64,000 nucleotides of DNA from Rhizobium mongolense subsp. loessense (GCF_900099775.1 NZ_FMTM01000005.1:248001-312000), one strand, 5' to 3'. Shown: positions 1-8,439, counted from the stretch's first letter. Translations and numbers: made by a program. The notes: a model not told the origin generated them from the letters alone.

Positions 1-135
1 GCGCTCGACCGACGGTTTGATTACATCGTCGAAAACTGAACGCAGCTCAGCATAGGTCGTCGCCTCATCCTCGGCCATGAGGCGGCTATATCCGGCGATG
101 TCGCCGGCCATGATTGCAGCGAGCTTTCGTTCCAC
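1..135 (-). CDS. Class III adenylate/guanylate cyclase, N-terminal part (runs off window)
   Basis: Only the first 45 codons are visible, read leftwards from a GTG at 135 with a GAGGA-like ribosome binding site just upstream. They encode VERKLAAIMAGDIAGYSRLM followed by an EDEA stretch, the standard opening of rhizobial class III cyclases in which the Asp of the GDIAGYS motif is the first metal-binding residue. These enzymes make cAMP (or cGMP) from the nucleotide triphosphate, and many of this group carry C-terminal TPRs or membrane domains that cannot be judged here. It lies downstream of the gntR gene on the same strand, about 190 bp away, and may be separately transcribed. Confidence 0.8.
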   Translation of the reverse strand, partial: MERKLAAIMAGDIAGYSRLMAEDEATTYAELRSVFDDVIKPSVER

Positions 136-325
136 GTCGAGTCCTCGTTACTCCGGCTGAAGATTACAGCATGGTCGCGATCTCAGCCATTCACAGTTGA
201 GTGCGCACAAGGTTTCAGCCGTGGATGCGACCTGCATGGCCCTTTGAAACAGACGCCAGTTTTTGAGCTTGGTGCGAGCGTTGCTCTGCCAACACGGCCT
301 GCCTTCGGGTGGGAAGAAAAGGATA

Positions 326-1099
326 TCAGCCCTTGCGCTTGGCCGTTCCTGAAATCCATTTTGCCTGCTGGCCGCTCAAAAGGGCGCGATAGCGTTCCTG
401 GCTCGCGGTCAGGTGGGCGCGCATGGCAGCGCGGGCAGCTTCCGGGTCGCTTGAGGAAATCGCCTTCAGGATTGCCAGATGTTCGCGCTGCAGACCTTCC
501 TGATAGTTGCGCGATAGCATGCTGTCGGTACCCCAGGGCGAAGCGACGTCGCAGGGGATCGCCCGCATACCGAGTGCATCGAGAACCTCGACATAATAGG
601 AGTTGTTCGTAGCAGCCGCAATTGCGCGGTGGAAAGCAAAGTCGCTCTTGCCCGTTGCCTCGCCACGCTCAAGCAGCCGGTCGAATTCGAAGAAGGCTTC
701 GTGGATCTGTGCCTCCTGGGCGGCATTGCGCCGGAGGGCAGCCAGCCCCGCACTTTCAATCTCGAGCCCCATGCGCACCTCGATCACGTTAAGCGCATGG
801 GAGATCTTGTTACCGACGTCGAGGGTGATCGAACCGAAGGCAAGCGTCGGGTGGTCTTTGACGAAGACGCCCGCACCTTGCCGCGCCTCGACGAGTCCAT
901 CGGCGGCAAGGGTCGCAATCGCCTCGCGGACAACGGTGCGGCTGACGCCGAAGAGCTCGCCCATCCGGCTTTCCGTCGGCAGCTTCTGGCCGGGCGCGTA
1001 TTCCCCGGACAAGACCTGCGCGCGGATGGCCGAAACCACGCTTTCGGAGAGTTTCGGCCTTCGCTCGATCCTCAAATCAACGGCTGTATCGGCCGCCAT
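326..1099 (-). CDS. GntR-family (FadR subfamily) transcriptional regulator
   Basis: 257 residues. An N-terminal winged helix (about 17-85; TESRMGELFGVSRTVVREAI is the recognition region) is followed by an all-helical FCD ligand-binding domain whose metal-site residues can be seen (DFAFHRAI, then EHLAILKAI and the final RAHL histidines). Such regulators sense sugar acids or other carboxylates. It starts 9 bp after dctM (stop at 1109) and is the last gene of the dctP-dctQ-dctM-gntR operon, with an AGGAG site before its ATG, so it most likely controls this TRAP operon and the divergent oxidoreductase. The effector is unknown. Confidence 0.88.
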   Translation of the reverse strand: MAADTAVDLRIERRPKLSESVVSAIRAQVLSGEYAPGQKLPTESRMGELFGVSRTVVREAIATLAADGLVEARQGAGVFVKDHPTLAFGSITLDVGNKISHALNVIEVRMGLEIESAGLAALRRNAAQEAQIHEAFFEFDRLLERGEATGKSDFAFHRAIAAATNNSYYVEVLDALGMRAIPCDVASPWGTDSMLSRNYQEGLQREHLAILKAISSSDPEAARAAMRAHLTASQERYRALLSGQQAKWISGTAKRKG

Positions 1100-1108
1100 G
1101 TCGCTCTC

Positions 1109-2389
1109 CTACTTGAACGCAGCCGGCAGCCACAGTGAAATTGCCGGGATATAGGTGACCAGTCCAAGCACCACGAGGCCTGCGCCGTAGAACGGCCAGA
1201 TCGAGCGCATAGCCTCCCAGACCGAAATCTTGCCGACCGCACAAGCCACGAATTGCACCGCGCCAACTGGAGGCGTGTTCAGTCCGATGCCGAAATTCAG
1301 GATCATGATCACGCCGAAATGCACCGGATCGACGCCGTAGGCCTGCGCCACCGGCAGGAAGATCGGCGTGCAGATGATGATCGTCGGTCCCATGTCCATG
1401 AAGGTGCCGAGCACAAGCATCAAAACATTGAGCAGGAGCAGCACAGTCAGTGGATCGTCGGCTACGGCCTTCATCCAGACCACCAGCGACGCAGGCACTT
1501 TAAGGAAGGCCATCAGCCAGGAGAAAGCGGCGGCGGTGCCAATGATCAAAAGCACCATTGCCGTCGTGCGCACGGCGCCTTGCGTGGCGTGGACGAAGTC
1601 TTTCCAGCTCATCTGGCGGTAGACGAAGACGGTTACGAGCAGCGCGTAGAGCACAGCGATGCACGAGCTTTCCGTCGCCGTGAAGATGCCGGACCTCACC
1701 CCGCCGAAGATGATGGCGATCAGCAGGAGCCCGGGCAATGCGACAGCGAGCAGATGCGCCACCATGGTAAAGCCGGGGAACGGCTCCGTCGGATAGCCGC
1801 GCGAGCGCGCGACGATGTAGGCAGTCACCATGAGTGCAGCTGCAAGCAAAAGGCCTGGCAGAATGCCGGCGGTGAACAGGTCGGCGATGGATATTTTGCC
1901 GCCGGCAGAGATCGAATAGATGATCATGTTGTGGGAGGGCGGCAGAAGCAGCGCGATCAGCGCCGCCATAGAAGTGACGTTGACGGCGTAGTCCGCGCCA
2001 TAGCCGCGCTGCTTCATCTGCGGGATCATCAGGCCACCGACAGCTGCGGCTTCCGCCACCGCCGAACCGGAAATGCCGCCGAACAAGGTCGCAGTGACGA
2101 TGTTCACCTGGCCGAGGCCGCCGCGCACGTGGCCGACGAGGGAAGCAGCGAAGGAGACGATGCGGCTCGCGATGCCACCGCGCACCATCAGATCGCCGGC
2201 GTAGATGAAGAAGGGGATGGCGAGCAGCGAAAACACGCTCATGCCGGAATTGAGCCGCTGGAAGACGACCAGCGGCGGCAGGCCCATGTAGACCACCGTG
2301 GCGAAGCTGGCGACGCCGAGGCAAAAGGCGATCGGCGTGCCTATCAGCATCAGAGTGGTGAAGACACCGAACAAGATCCAGAGTTCCAT
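1109..2389 (-). CDS. TRAP transporter large permease (DctM type)
   Basis: 426 residues, very hydrophobic, with about 12 predicted membrane helices, the usual size for a DctM subunit. It shows the family features: an opening of the form LFGVFTTLMLIGTPIAFCLG, the FGGISGSAVAEAAAVGG segment and the C-terminal LNTPPVGAVQF motif. It forms the Na+- or H+-driven channel that imports the solute handed over by the periplasmic DctP protein. It follows dctQ with a 4-bp gap, which suggests translational coupling, and precedes gntR. Substrate probably an organic or sugar acid (inferred from the regulator type). Confidence 0.93.
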   Translation of the reverse strand: MELWILFGVFTTLMLIGTPIAFCLGVASFATVVYMGLPPLVVFQRLNSGMSVFSLLAIPFFIYAGDLMVRGGIASRIVSFAASLVGHVRGGLGQVNIVTATLFGGISGSAVAEAAAVGGLMIPQMKQRGYGADYAVNVTSMAALIALLLPPSHNMIIYSISAGGKISIADLFTAGILPGLLLAAALMVTAYIVARSRGYPTEPFPGFTMVAHLLAVALPGLLLIAIIFGGVRSGIFTATESSCIAVLYALLVTVFVYRQMSWKDFVHATQGAVRTTAMVLLIIGTAAAFSWLMAFLKVPASLVVWMKAVADDPLTVLLLLNVLMLVLGTFMDMGPTIIICTPIFLPVAQAYGVDPVHFGVIMILNFGIGLNTPPVGAVQFVACAVGKISVWEAMRSIWPFYGAGLVVLGLVTYIPAISLWLPAAFK

Positions 2390-2393
2390 CGCA

Positions 2394-2972
2394 CTACACT
2401 TTCAAATTGACGTTCGGGTCGGCATTGATGTTTTCGATCTCAACCGCGATTTCGGCCGGCAAAACCTCGTCCAGCGCATCGTCGATCGGTTCGCCGGCGA
2501 GGCGGAGCGCGATGCGCTCCAGCGAGAAGATCACGGCCAGCACACCGCCGCCGGCGAGCGGCAGATAGTCGAACGCGCCGGAAATACCCAAGGACGGCAA
2601 GGTGGTGTTCCAGGTCAGGCTCATGAGCGCACCGCCGTACCAGATCATGCCGGCGCCGAAGGCGAGAATGACCACGTCCGAGATCATGCGCAGGACGCGC
2701 TTGCCGGATTTCGGCAGCACGTAGAGCAGTACGTCGAAACCAAGGTGGTTGTTCTCGCGGATGCCGACGGCAGCGCCGAGGAAGATGAACCAACTCATCA
2801 GCATGACGGAGCCCGGCTCCGTCCAACTCGGCGAGTCATTCAGCACGTAGCGGCAAAATACCTGCCAGGCGACGAAGGCCGTCATCAGCACCAGGCCGGC
2901 GCCGGCGAGCCACAGCGCGGCGTTGCTCAGGCGGGCCAGGAAGTTGACGGCGGGTGTTAGGCTATTCGACAT
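2394..2972 (-). CDS. TRAP transporter small permease (DctQ type)
   Basis: 192 residues with four hydrophobic segments (about 18-40, 50-70, 95-115 and 140-160), the layout of DctQ. The segment RYVLNDSPSWTEPGSVMLMSW matches the family's RYxxNxxxxWtEE signature closely. It pairs with the large permease in the inner membrane. A long acidic C-terminal tail after the last helix (about 165-192) is a little unusual. Between this gene and dctP lies a GC-rich stem-loop at 3050-3079, which may lower expression of the membrane subunits relative to the binding protein. Confidence 0.92.
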   Translation of the reverse strand: MSNSLTPAVNFLARLSNAALWLAGAGLVLMTAFVAWQVFCRYVLNDSPSWTEPGSVMLMSWFIFLGAAVGIRENNHLGFDVLLYVLPKSGKRVLRMISDVVILAFGAGMIWYGGALMSLTWNTTLPSLGISGAFDYLPLAGGGVLAVIFSLERIALRLAGEPIDDALDEVLPAEIAVEIENINADPNVNLKV

Positions 2973-3049
2973 AAAGGACCTCGTCGAATTGGGCGTTCAC
3001 TCTCCCTTATCGGGAGGATCGATGAAGATATGCGCGAAACGGCGAGGGA

Positions 3050-3079
3050 ACCGGGGTGGAGGTGACCGCCCACCCCGGT
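3050..3079. terminator. Stem-loop between dctP and dctQ
   Basis: Perfect 10-bp arms ACCGGGGTGG / CCACCCCGGT around a 10-nt loop, located just after dctP in the direction of transcription. There is no U-run, so it is more likely an RNA-stabilising or attenuating hairpin than a full terminator. A smaller CTCCC/GGGAG hairpin lies at 3002-3016, nearer dctQ. Confidence 0.65.
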
Positions 3080-3120
3080 CGTTACGTCGCCTTCCCGCAA
3101 TAAAGGGAGGCAAGGTGCGA

Positions 3121-4098
3121 CTACTGCACCGCCTTTACATCCTCGACCATCTTCTTCAGCACGTCGTCGGTGACGTGCTTCTCATAAACCGGGGCCATGG
3201 CGTCGATGAAGCCCTGCTTGTCCGGCGTGGTGATCTGCGCGCCGAGCTTTTCCACATTGGCGCGCGATTCAGCGACCTTGGCTGCCCAAAGCTCGCGCTG
3301 CTTTGCGACGCTGTCCTTGGCCGCCTGTTTGAAGATCTCCTGATCCTCCGGCGTCAGTTTGTCGAACGCGACCTTGTTCATGACGAACACCTCCGGCAGG
3401 ATCGTGTGCTCGTCGAGCGAATAATTCTTCGCCACTTCGGCGTGCTTGGCAGTGTCGTAGCTCGGGAAGTTGTTTTCCGCGCCGTCGATGACGCCCGTTT
3501 CGATCGCCGAGTACACTTCGCCATAGGGCATCGGCGTGGCGTTGGCGCCGAGGGCCGCCACCATGTCAACGAAGATGTCGGACTGGATAACGCGGAACTT
3601 CAGGCCTTTCATGTCGGCAACCGTGCTGATCGGCTTCGTCTTGTTATAGAACGACCGCGCGCCCGCGTCATAATATGCCAGTACCACGAGGCCGGCCGGT
3701 TCGAACGCCTTCTTGATCTGGTCGCCGATCGCGCCGTCCATAACCTTGTGCATGTGCTCTTCCGAACGGAAGATATAGGGAAGCGCCGGAACGATGGTTT
3801 CCTTCACCGTCCCGTTGAACGGCGCCATCGAGATGCGGTTCAGCTCGATCACGCCCGAACGCACCTGCTCGATCGTGTCCTTCTCCTCGCCGAGTTGGGC
3901 GGAATGATAGACTTCGACCGAGTAGCGGCCCTTTGTGCGCTCCTTCACCAGCTCGCCGAAATATTTGACGCCCTCAACGGTCGGATAGCCGTCCGGATGC
4001 GTATCGGACGATTTCAGCACCGTTTGAGCGCTGGCCGCGCTGCCGATGAACGAGGCGGCAACCATAATACCCGCCGCCAGTTTAACTAAGTTTTTCAT
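3121..4098 (-). CDS. TRAP transporter substrate-binding protein (DctP type)
   Basis: 325 residues from the ATG at 4098, preceded by GGGAGGAAAGC; an upstream in-frame ATG at 4179 would spoil the signal peptide. Residues 1-24 (MKNLVKLAAGIMVAASFIGS then AASA) form a clean Sec signal. The mature protein starts QTVLKSSDTHPDGYPTVEG. The central GLKFRVIQSDIFVDMVAALG stretch holds the conserved Arg that binds the substrate carboxylate, followed by PMPYGEVYSAIETGVIDGAE, a family hallmark. It binds the solute in the periplasm and delivers it to the DctQM permease encoded downstream. First gene of the operon. Confidence 0.94.
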   Translation of the reverse strand: MKNLVKLAAGIMVAASFIGSAASAQTVLKSSDTHPDGYPTVEGVKYFGELVKERTKGRYSVEVYHSAQLGEEKDTIEQVRSGVIELNRISMAPFNGTVKETIVPALPYIFRSEEHMHKVMDGAIGDQIKKAFEPAGLVVLAYYDAGARSFYNKTKPISTVADMKGLKFRVIQSDIFVDMVAALGANATPMPYGEVYSAIETGVIDGAENNFPSYDTAKHAEVAKNYSLDEHTILPEVFVMNKVAFDKLTPEDQEIFKQAAKDSVAKQRELWAAKVAESRANVEKLGAQITTPDKQGFIDAMAPVYEKHVTDDVLKKMVEDVKAVQ

Positions 4099-4452
4099 GC
4101 TTTCCTCCCGTTTTGCATGACGATTTAATGTTTTAAAGCCGGTACGCCATCCTTGCGCGCCTAAGGAAGGCCGTCGCAAAGCTTTCGTCCTCCTTCCGGC
4201 GATCTCCCGCGATCGGACGCTGGTGGCCCGCCACGATTGAGAAGCTTCACGGAATTAGAAAAGGGCTCATCGAGGGCATACCGACATATCTCGGGCCCCT
4301 TTAGGCTCACGATGGCGCGCGCTGTTTACCTCTGCACAGAGGCACGTGCGCTCTTCTCCTGGATACAGAAGATTTGGATCGATCAGCCCCCTCATTCTTG
4401 CCGCTCCTCCAACCGGCTCATTATGGCTAGAACCAGCAAGGTGTAATGTCAA

Positions 4453-4477
4453 CATACAAAACCTACGCACTTGTATG
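4453..4477. promoter_or_regulatory. Candidate FadR-type operator between dctP and the oxidoreductase
   Basis: Perfect 7-bp inverted repeat CATACAA / TTGTATG with an 11-nt spacer, inside the 534-bp divergent gap 4099-4632. Each half resembles the TTGTATNANNA pattern bound by FadR-group GntR regulators, so it could be two sites or one wide site for the regulator encoded at 326-1099. The flanking DNA is AT-richer than the genes. No other gene was found in this gap. Confidence 0.45.
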
Positions 4478-4632
4478 ATGAATTTTTTGCGCCGCCGCGC
4501 CGTTTCTCATCGGTCAGGGCGCGGGAGAAACAGGCAGAGGAAGTTGGAGATCTGGCCACATCGAGGACGTTGACAAGCAGCTGAATGCGGGCATTCCTGT
4601 ATCGACCGACTGAAAGAGCTGGAGAGATTGAG

Positions 4633-5652
4633 TTGGCAAAATTGCGCATCGGGCTGATCGGTCTCGGCATGGCAGCAGCGCCGCATGCCAAAGGGCTGCT
4701 CGATCTTAAAGATAGGGTGGAGGTCGCTGCCGCCTTCAGCCCGACGCCTGCGAGGCGGCAAGCATTTTCAGAAACTTATGGTTTTGCGACTTGCGAGGAC
4801 GCCGGGACAATATTCGCCGACCCGTCGATAGCTGCGGTCATGATCCTGACGCCGCCCAATACGCATCTTGAGCTGGTGCGGCGGGCAGCCGAATCAAACA
4901 AGCATGTGCTTCTCGAAAAGCCGCTGGAGGTCACACAGGAGCGGGCGAGGGCGCTGGTCGAGGTGACGGAGCATGCCGGCATAAAGCTGGGCATCGTGCT
5001 TCAGCATCGCTTTCGTCCGGTCAGTATTGCACTTGCCGCACTGATCCATGAAGGGCGCCTCGGCGAGATCGTCAGCGCTTCGGCGCGTCTCCACAACTGG
5101 CGGCCGCAAAGCTATTATGATCAGCCAGGACGCGGCACGCGGGCTCGCGATGGCGGCGGCGTGCTTCTTACCCAGGCCATCCACACACTTGACCTTCTGG
5201 TTTCGCTCGCCGGCCTTCCGGAGGAGGTCAGAGCCTATACGACAACCAGCAAGGTGCACCGCATGGAGACGGAAGATCTGGCGATGGCAGCCATTCGCTT
5301 TAAAAGCGGAGCAATAGGCACCGTAAGCGCTACCACCTGTGCCTACCCCGGATATCCGGACGAGATCGACGTCATCGGCACGCGCGGCATGGCCCGCCTT
5401 GACGGGCGACGTCTTGCCGCTTCCTTCCACGATGGAACCGAAATCTCAATCGAAGACGAAGCAGCCGGCGGTGCCGGCGCCGATCCTATGGCCTTCCCGC
5501 ACGACCATCATCGCTCTGTGCTTGCCGATTTTCTCGATGCCGTTGAGCATGGACGCGAACCGTGCGTCAACGGGCGCGAGGCCCTGAAAGTTCACCGCCT
5601 CATTGACGCCATTCTCGCCGCCGCTCAAAGCGGCCAGTCGGAACATCTGTAA
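4633..5652 (+). CDS. Gfo/Idh/MocA family NAD(P)-dependent oxidoreductase
   Basis: About 339 residues. I prefer the TTG at 4633 (LAKLRIGLIGLGMAAAPHAKG), which has a GGAGA site 7-8 bp upstream and puts the Rossmann GLIGLGMA motif at the very N-terminus as usual; an ATG at 4585 would add 16 residues that fit no domain. The N-terminal half binds NAD(P) (TPPNTHLELVRRA, then LLEKPLEVT with the conserved EKP Lys). The C-terminal half contains GGGVLLTQAIHTLDLL, where the His of the sugar-binding site sits. These enzymes oxidise or reduce sugars, inositols or sugar acids. Divergent from the TRAP operon, so it probably acts on the imported solute. Confidence 0.9.
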   Translation: MAKLRIGLIGLGMAAAPHAKGLLDLKDRVEVAAAFSPTPARRQAFSETYGFATCEDAGTIFADPSIAAVMILTPPNTHLELVRRAAESNKHVLLEKPLEVTQERARALVEVTEHAGIKLGIVLQHRFRPVSIALAALIHEGRLGEIVSASARLHNWRPQSYYDQPGRGTRARDGGGVLLTQAIHTLDLLVSLAGLPEEVRAYTTTSKVHRMETEDLAMAAIRFKSGAIGTVSATTCAYPGYPDEIDVIGTRGMARLDGRRLAASFHDGTEISIEDEAAGGAGADPMAFPHDHHRSVLADFLDAVEHGREPCVNGREALKVHRLIDAILAAAQSGQSEHL

Positions 5653-5758
5653 GCTTCCGCGAGTATCAAGCCGGCAGGGCAATCTCCGTCTGGTGCTGGA
5701 ACTGGTTCAGGAACTATCCTTCTTCGCCGGAGTTGAGCGGTGGAAAGGAGAAACCGAC

Positions 5759-5950
5759 ATGCCAGCAAAATCCAAAGCACAGCAGAAGGCGGCTGGAGCA
5801 GCCCTCTCGGCAAAGCGAGGCGAAACACCGAAAAGCGAACTCAAGGGGGCTTCCAAGCAGATGGTCAAATCCATGAGCGAGAAACAGCTCGAGGAGTTTG
5901 CCGCGACCAAGACCAAAGGAAAGCCAGAGCACGCGCCCCGGAAGGGGTAG
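5759..5950 (+). CDS. Small DUF3008-family protein
   Basis: 63 residues, very rich in Lys, Ala and Ser (MPAKSKAQQKAAGAALSAKR onward, ending in HAPRKG). Start chosen at 5759 because of a strong AAAGGAGAAA site just upstream; the longer open frame from 5603 overlaps the preceding gene and is not needed. The sequence closely matches the short DUF3008 proteins common in rhizobia, whose function is not known. It is basic, soluble and likely unstructured, with a possible MSEKQLEEFA helix. It stands alone, downstream of the oxidoreductase and before the decayed RND region. Confidence 0.8.
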   Translation: MPAKSKAQQKAAGAALSAKRGETPKSELKGASKQMVKSMSEKQLEEFAATKTKGKPEHAPRKG

Positions 5951-6169
5951 GATAACTGCGTCAAAGACGACCATCGGTCAGAACGCAATCGCCAAAAGGC
6001 TCGAACTCGCGAGGGCTATGAAACTGGTGCCGTGACTGCCGTTGTCTCCGCCTGCAAGGGGACAATCGTTGCGCCGGTTTCCACGCTAAAACAGCTTGAA
6101 AGGCTGATAAATGCAGGAAAATCTGCGCGCCGGCCTTTGCCGATACCTTGCTGCCGGTTTTCCCGTCGA

Positions 6170-6256
6170 GTAGTCATAGTGCCGGTGGCCTTCATCCCCG
6201 GCATCTCCGGCGAGCTCTTCCGCCAGTTCGCCGTGTCGGTATCCTCGTCGGCTGTC
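6170..6256 (+). pseudogene. Remnant of an RND (HAE1/AcrB-type) efflux permease, middle part
   Basis: A short open stretch encodes VVIVPVAFIPGISGELFRQF then AVSVSSSAV, which matches the highly conserved segment around residue 450-480 of AcrB-type pumps (compare VPTTFIPGITGQFYRQFA in the intact RND protein at 49559-52732). Reading frames on both sides are broken and no start exists. A weaker echo, MTLKPLQRAR near 6300, may continue the same gene (TLTPALCALL region). The rest of 5951-6430 holds nothing else recognisable. Confidence 0.75.
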
Positions 6257-6431
6257 GCCTACTTGACGGCTGGTGAAGTCGAACCGCCTTGCTCGTGATG
6301 ACGCTCAAGCCTTTGCAGCGCGCGCGAAGTCCGTCCTTCCGTCGATGGGTTGGGTTGCGAAACCCCGGCATGGAACAAATACCACATGGACCGCTCCTTC
6401 TTCCGTTGCTTGAGGTATTTCATGGATGAAT

Positions 6432-6558
6432 GTTACCTTGAAGGCTCGCTATGTCATCTTATGGCACCTTGAGGTAACATCCGGTTGACAAATTGAGTAA
6501 ATGCTGAAAATGTACTCTTGAGGTTACTTTACGACACATAAGGAGCTTTCAAGGTATC
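6432..6558. promoter_or_regulatory. hipBA promoter with an array of HipB operator candidates
   Basis: Four related elements precede hipB: TTACCTTGAAGG (6433-6444), CACCTTGAGGTAAC (6465-6478), CTCTTGAGGTTAC (about 6515-6527) and TTCAAGGTATC (6548-6558). The last is the exact reverse complement of the first over TACCTTGAA and overlaps the ribosome-binding region directly before the ATG. A TTGACA at 6485-6490 with an AT-rich stretch about 17-20 nt further on (TGTACT at 6511-6516) is a plausible promoter between them. The layout suits autorepression by the HipB antitoxin or the HipAB complex. Confidence 0.6.
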
Positions 6559-6900
6559 ATGGTAGCGAAAAGCGCACTACTTTTGGCACCGCCTTACGCT
6601 GTAGAGCGCTCACTGAACGTCCTGGGGGCGAACCTCAAGACAGCTCGCCTTCGTAGGAACCTTACGCTTCAGGAGGTCGCTGAAAAGATCGGTGTCATTA
6701 GGCGCGTGGTTTCAGACGCCGAGAAGGGTAAGCCTTCAACCAGCATAGCCGTATATGTCGCGCTGCTTTGGGCATATGGCCTTACGGAACAACTCACGCA
6801 AGTTGCCGATCCCGAAACAGATCAGGAAGGGAAAGCTCTCGAAAGGGCACGGACACCTCAGCGGGCACGACAGGGAAGAACATTGGATGACAATTTCTAA
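6559..6900 (+). CDS. hipB: HipB-type antitoxin, XRE helix-turn-helix
   Basis: 113 residues. Residues about 22-75 form a Cro/C1-type HTH (LGANLKTARLRRNLTLQEVA, then EKIGVIRRVVSDAEKGKPST), followed by a short tail rich in Gln, Arg and Asp. HipB antitoxins bind the operator DNA and sequester the HipA kinase. The gene overlaps hipA by 14 bp, the usual arrangement of this toxin-antitoxin pair, and an AAGGAG lies 14 nt before the ATG with a nearer AAGG inside the operator. Base composition and codon use are AT-richer than the neighbouring genes, which suggests recent transfer. Confidence 0.9.
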   Translation: MVAKSALLLAPPYAVERSLNVLGANLKTARLRRNLTLQEVAEKIGVIRRVVSDAEKGKPSTSIAVYVALLWAYGLTEQLTQVADPETDQEGKALERARTPQRARQGRTLDDNF

Positions 6901-8164
6901 CGACGGTCCTTCGGATTGCTTTGTTTATATAACGCTTCCAGAACAGACCAAGCCGGTAACTGCTGGCCGCTTTTCGCTAAAGCAGGATCGGCGAGGCACA
7001 AACGTGGGGCAGTTTGTCTACGGTCGGAGCTATCGGGAAAACCCGGAAGCCGTTGAGATTGACCCTGCTGAACTATTAATTGCCGCTCGAACTTATGAAA
7101 CAGCGGCAATGGGTGGTATCTTTGGTTCATTACGCGACGCAGGACCAGACCACTGGGGGCGTAGACTGATCGAGAAATACGTTGGCAAAGCGCCTCTGGG
7201 CGAACTGGACTATCTACTCCATTCCCCTGACGACCGCGCGGGCGCGTTAGGATTCGGATTGAACGTCGTGCCACCTGCTCCGAGCCGCCATTTCAATAAG
7301 ACTATTGACCTCGCACGACTACAAGAAATCGCGGACGAAATAGTGCGCGACGAGGATGTCGACGAAACTGCCGAACGAGAGCAGATTGAGAAAATCCTAT
7401 TGCTCGGCACGTCCATGGGCGGTGCACGACCGAAAGCAGTCGTAGAAGACGAAAGCGGCCTATGGCTCGCCAAATTTAACCGTATCGATGATCGTTGGAA
7501 TCAAGCGCGAGTGGAGCATGCGATGCTACTACTCGGCCGTGAATGCGGTGTCGTGACGGCTGATAGTCGCATTACGTCAGTCGCCGGGCGGGATGTCCTT
7601 TTGGTGAAACGGTTTGATCGAGAAAAATCCGAAGACGGCTATTACAGAACGAGGATGGTGAGCGGATTGACGTTGCTCCGTGCCGAGGACAGCCACCGTT
7701 CTCGTGATCTATGGTCATATATTTTACTTGCGGAAGAATTGCGTCGTGTGTGCGCAGAACCGCAACGTCAGGCACAAGAGTTATTCAAACGCATGTGCTT
7801 CAATGCACTTATCTCGAACACCGACGACCATCCTCGAAATCACGCAGCTATTGCAAAGAACCGGAGCTGGAAGTTGTCGCCCGCCTATGACCTGACTCCC
7901 TCGACGCCAATAAGTGTTGAACAAAGAGACTTGGCACTCATTTGTGGAGATCAAGGTAGGATAGCTCGTGCAAGCAATTTTCTCTCTCAGTGCCATCGTT
8001 TCCTCTTAGATAAGGAGGAGGCCGTTAAGATTGTAAAAGACATGACAAATATCGTTCGGACGACATGGTACGATATTGCCCGATTAGCGGGCGTTTCTGA
8101 AAGCGATTGCAGGACCATTGAAGGCGCATTCGCCTATCCAGGATTCGAGGCCGAAAAATTGTGA
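6887..8164 (+). CDS. hipA: HipA-family serine/threonine kinase toxin
   Basis: 425 residues from the ATG at 6887 inside the end of hipB. The HipA fold is clear: the N-terminal subdomain ends near DRAGALGFG, the ATP-loop motif GTSMGGARPK is at 174-183, the catalytic loop NTDDHPRNHA at 311-320 (Asp313 as base, Asn318 as metal ligand) and the DLTP metal motif at 335-338. All kinase residues appear intact, so it should be active. E. coli HipA phosphorylates glutamyl-tRNA synthetase and drives dormancy; the target here is not known. The gene lies between two remnants of an RND pump gene and ends 45 bp before the second. Confidence 0.92.
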   Translation: MTISNDGPSDCFVYITLPEQTKPVTAGRFSLKQDRRGTNVGQFVYGRSYRENPEAVEIDPAELLIAARTYETAAMGGIFGSLRDAGPDHWGRRLIEKYVGKAPLGELDYLLHSPDDRAGALGFGLNVVPPAPSRHFNKTIDLARLQEIADEIVRDEDVDETAEREQIEKILLLGTSMGGARPKAVVEDESGLWLAKFNRIDDRWNQARVEHAMLLLGRECGVVTADSRITSVAGRDVLLVKRFDREKSEDGYYRTRMVSGLTLLRAEDSHRSRDLWSYILLAEELRRVCAEPQRQAQELFKRMCFNALISNTDDHPRNHAAIAKNRSWKLSPAYDLTPSTPISVEQRDLALICGDQGRIARASNFLSQCHRFLLDKEEAVKIVKDMTNIVRTTWYDIARLAGVSESDCRTIEGAFAYPGFEAEKL

Positions 8165-8209
8165 GCAATGAAGTCAGCCTTGCGACCGATTGCGAGATCA
8201 TCGCTGCAT

Positions 8210-8392
8210 AGTTCTGCGAAACTCAGCGGCGAACTTCAAGCCACCCGGGAAGCCAATGTCATCGTCTACAATATGCCGCCGATCATCGGCCTCGGGCTGC
8301 AGTTCCATACCAGCTTGTGCGCCTCAGCGGCGGCAGTGCCGCCGAAATTGCGCAACCTCTATGCTCAGATCGGATTTGTGTTGCTGATTGCG
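8210..8392 (+). pseudogene. Remnant of an RND efflux permease, C-terminal half
   Basis: In one frame it encodes KLSGELQATREANVIVYNMP followed by PIIGLG and QF (as in AcrB around residue 660-690), then after a short junk stretch NLYAQIGFVLLIA (as in the AcrB segment around residue 920, compare NILTQIGLIVLIGLAAKNA in the intact pump at 49559). About 240 residues that should separate the two blocks are missing. The blocks are in the same orientation and the correct order relative to the remnant at 6170-6256, so all three come from one dead gene. Confidence 0.75.
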
Positions 8393-8439
8393 GGCGGCGA
8401 AGAACGGCGAATGATGGCGGCAAACGCAAGCGAGAGGGA

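Noticed and set aside
1253-2410. Long open frame on the + strand opposite dctM (385 codons)
   Set aside because: Mirror of a GC-rich membrane-protein gene; composition dominated by His, Arg, Asp and Gln, no ribosome site, no family pattern.
4585-4632. Upstream ATG as the start of the Gfo/Idh/MocA gene
   Set aside because: It adds residues before the Rossmann motif that match nothing, and the TTG at 4633 has the better ribosome site.
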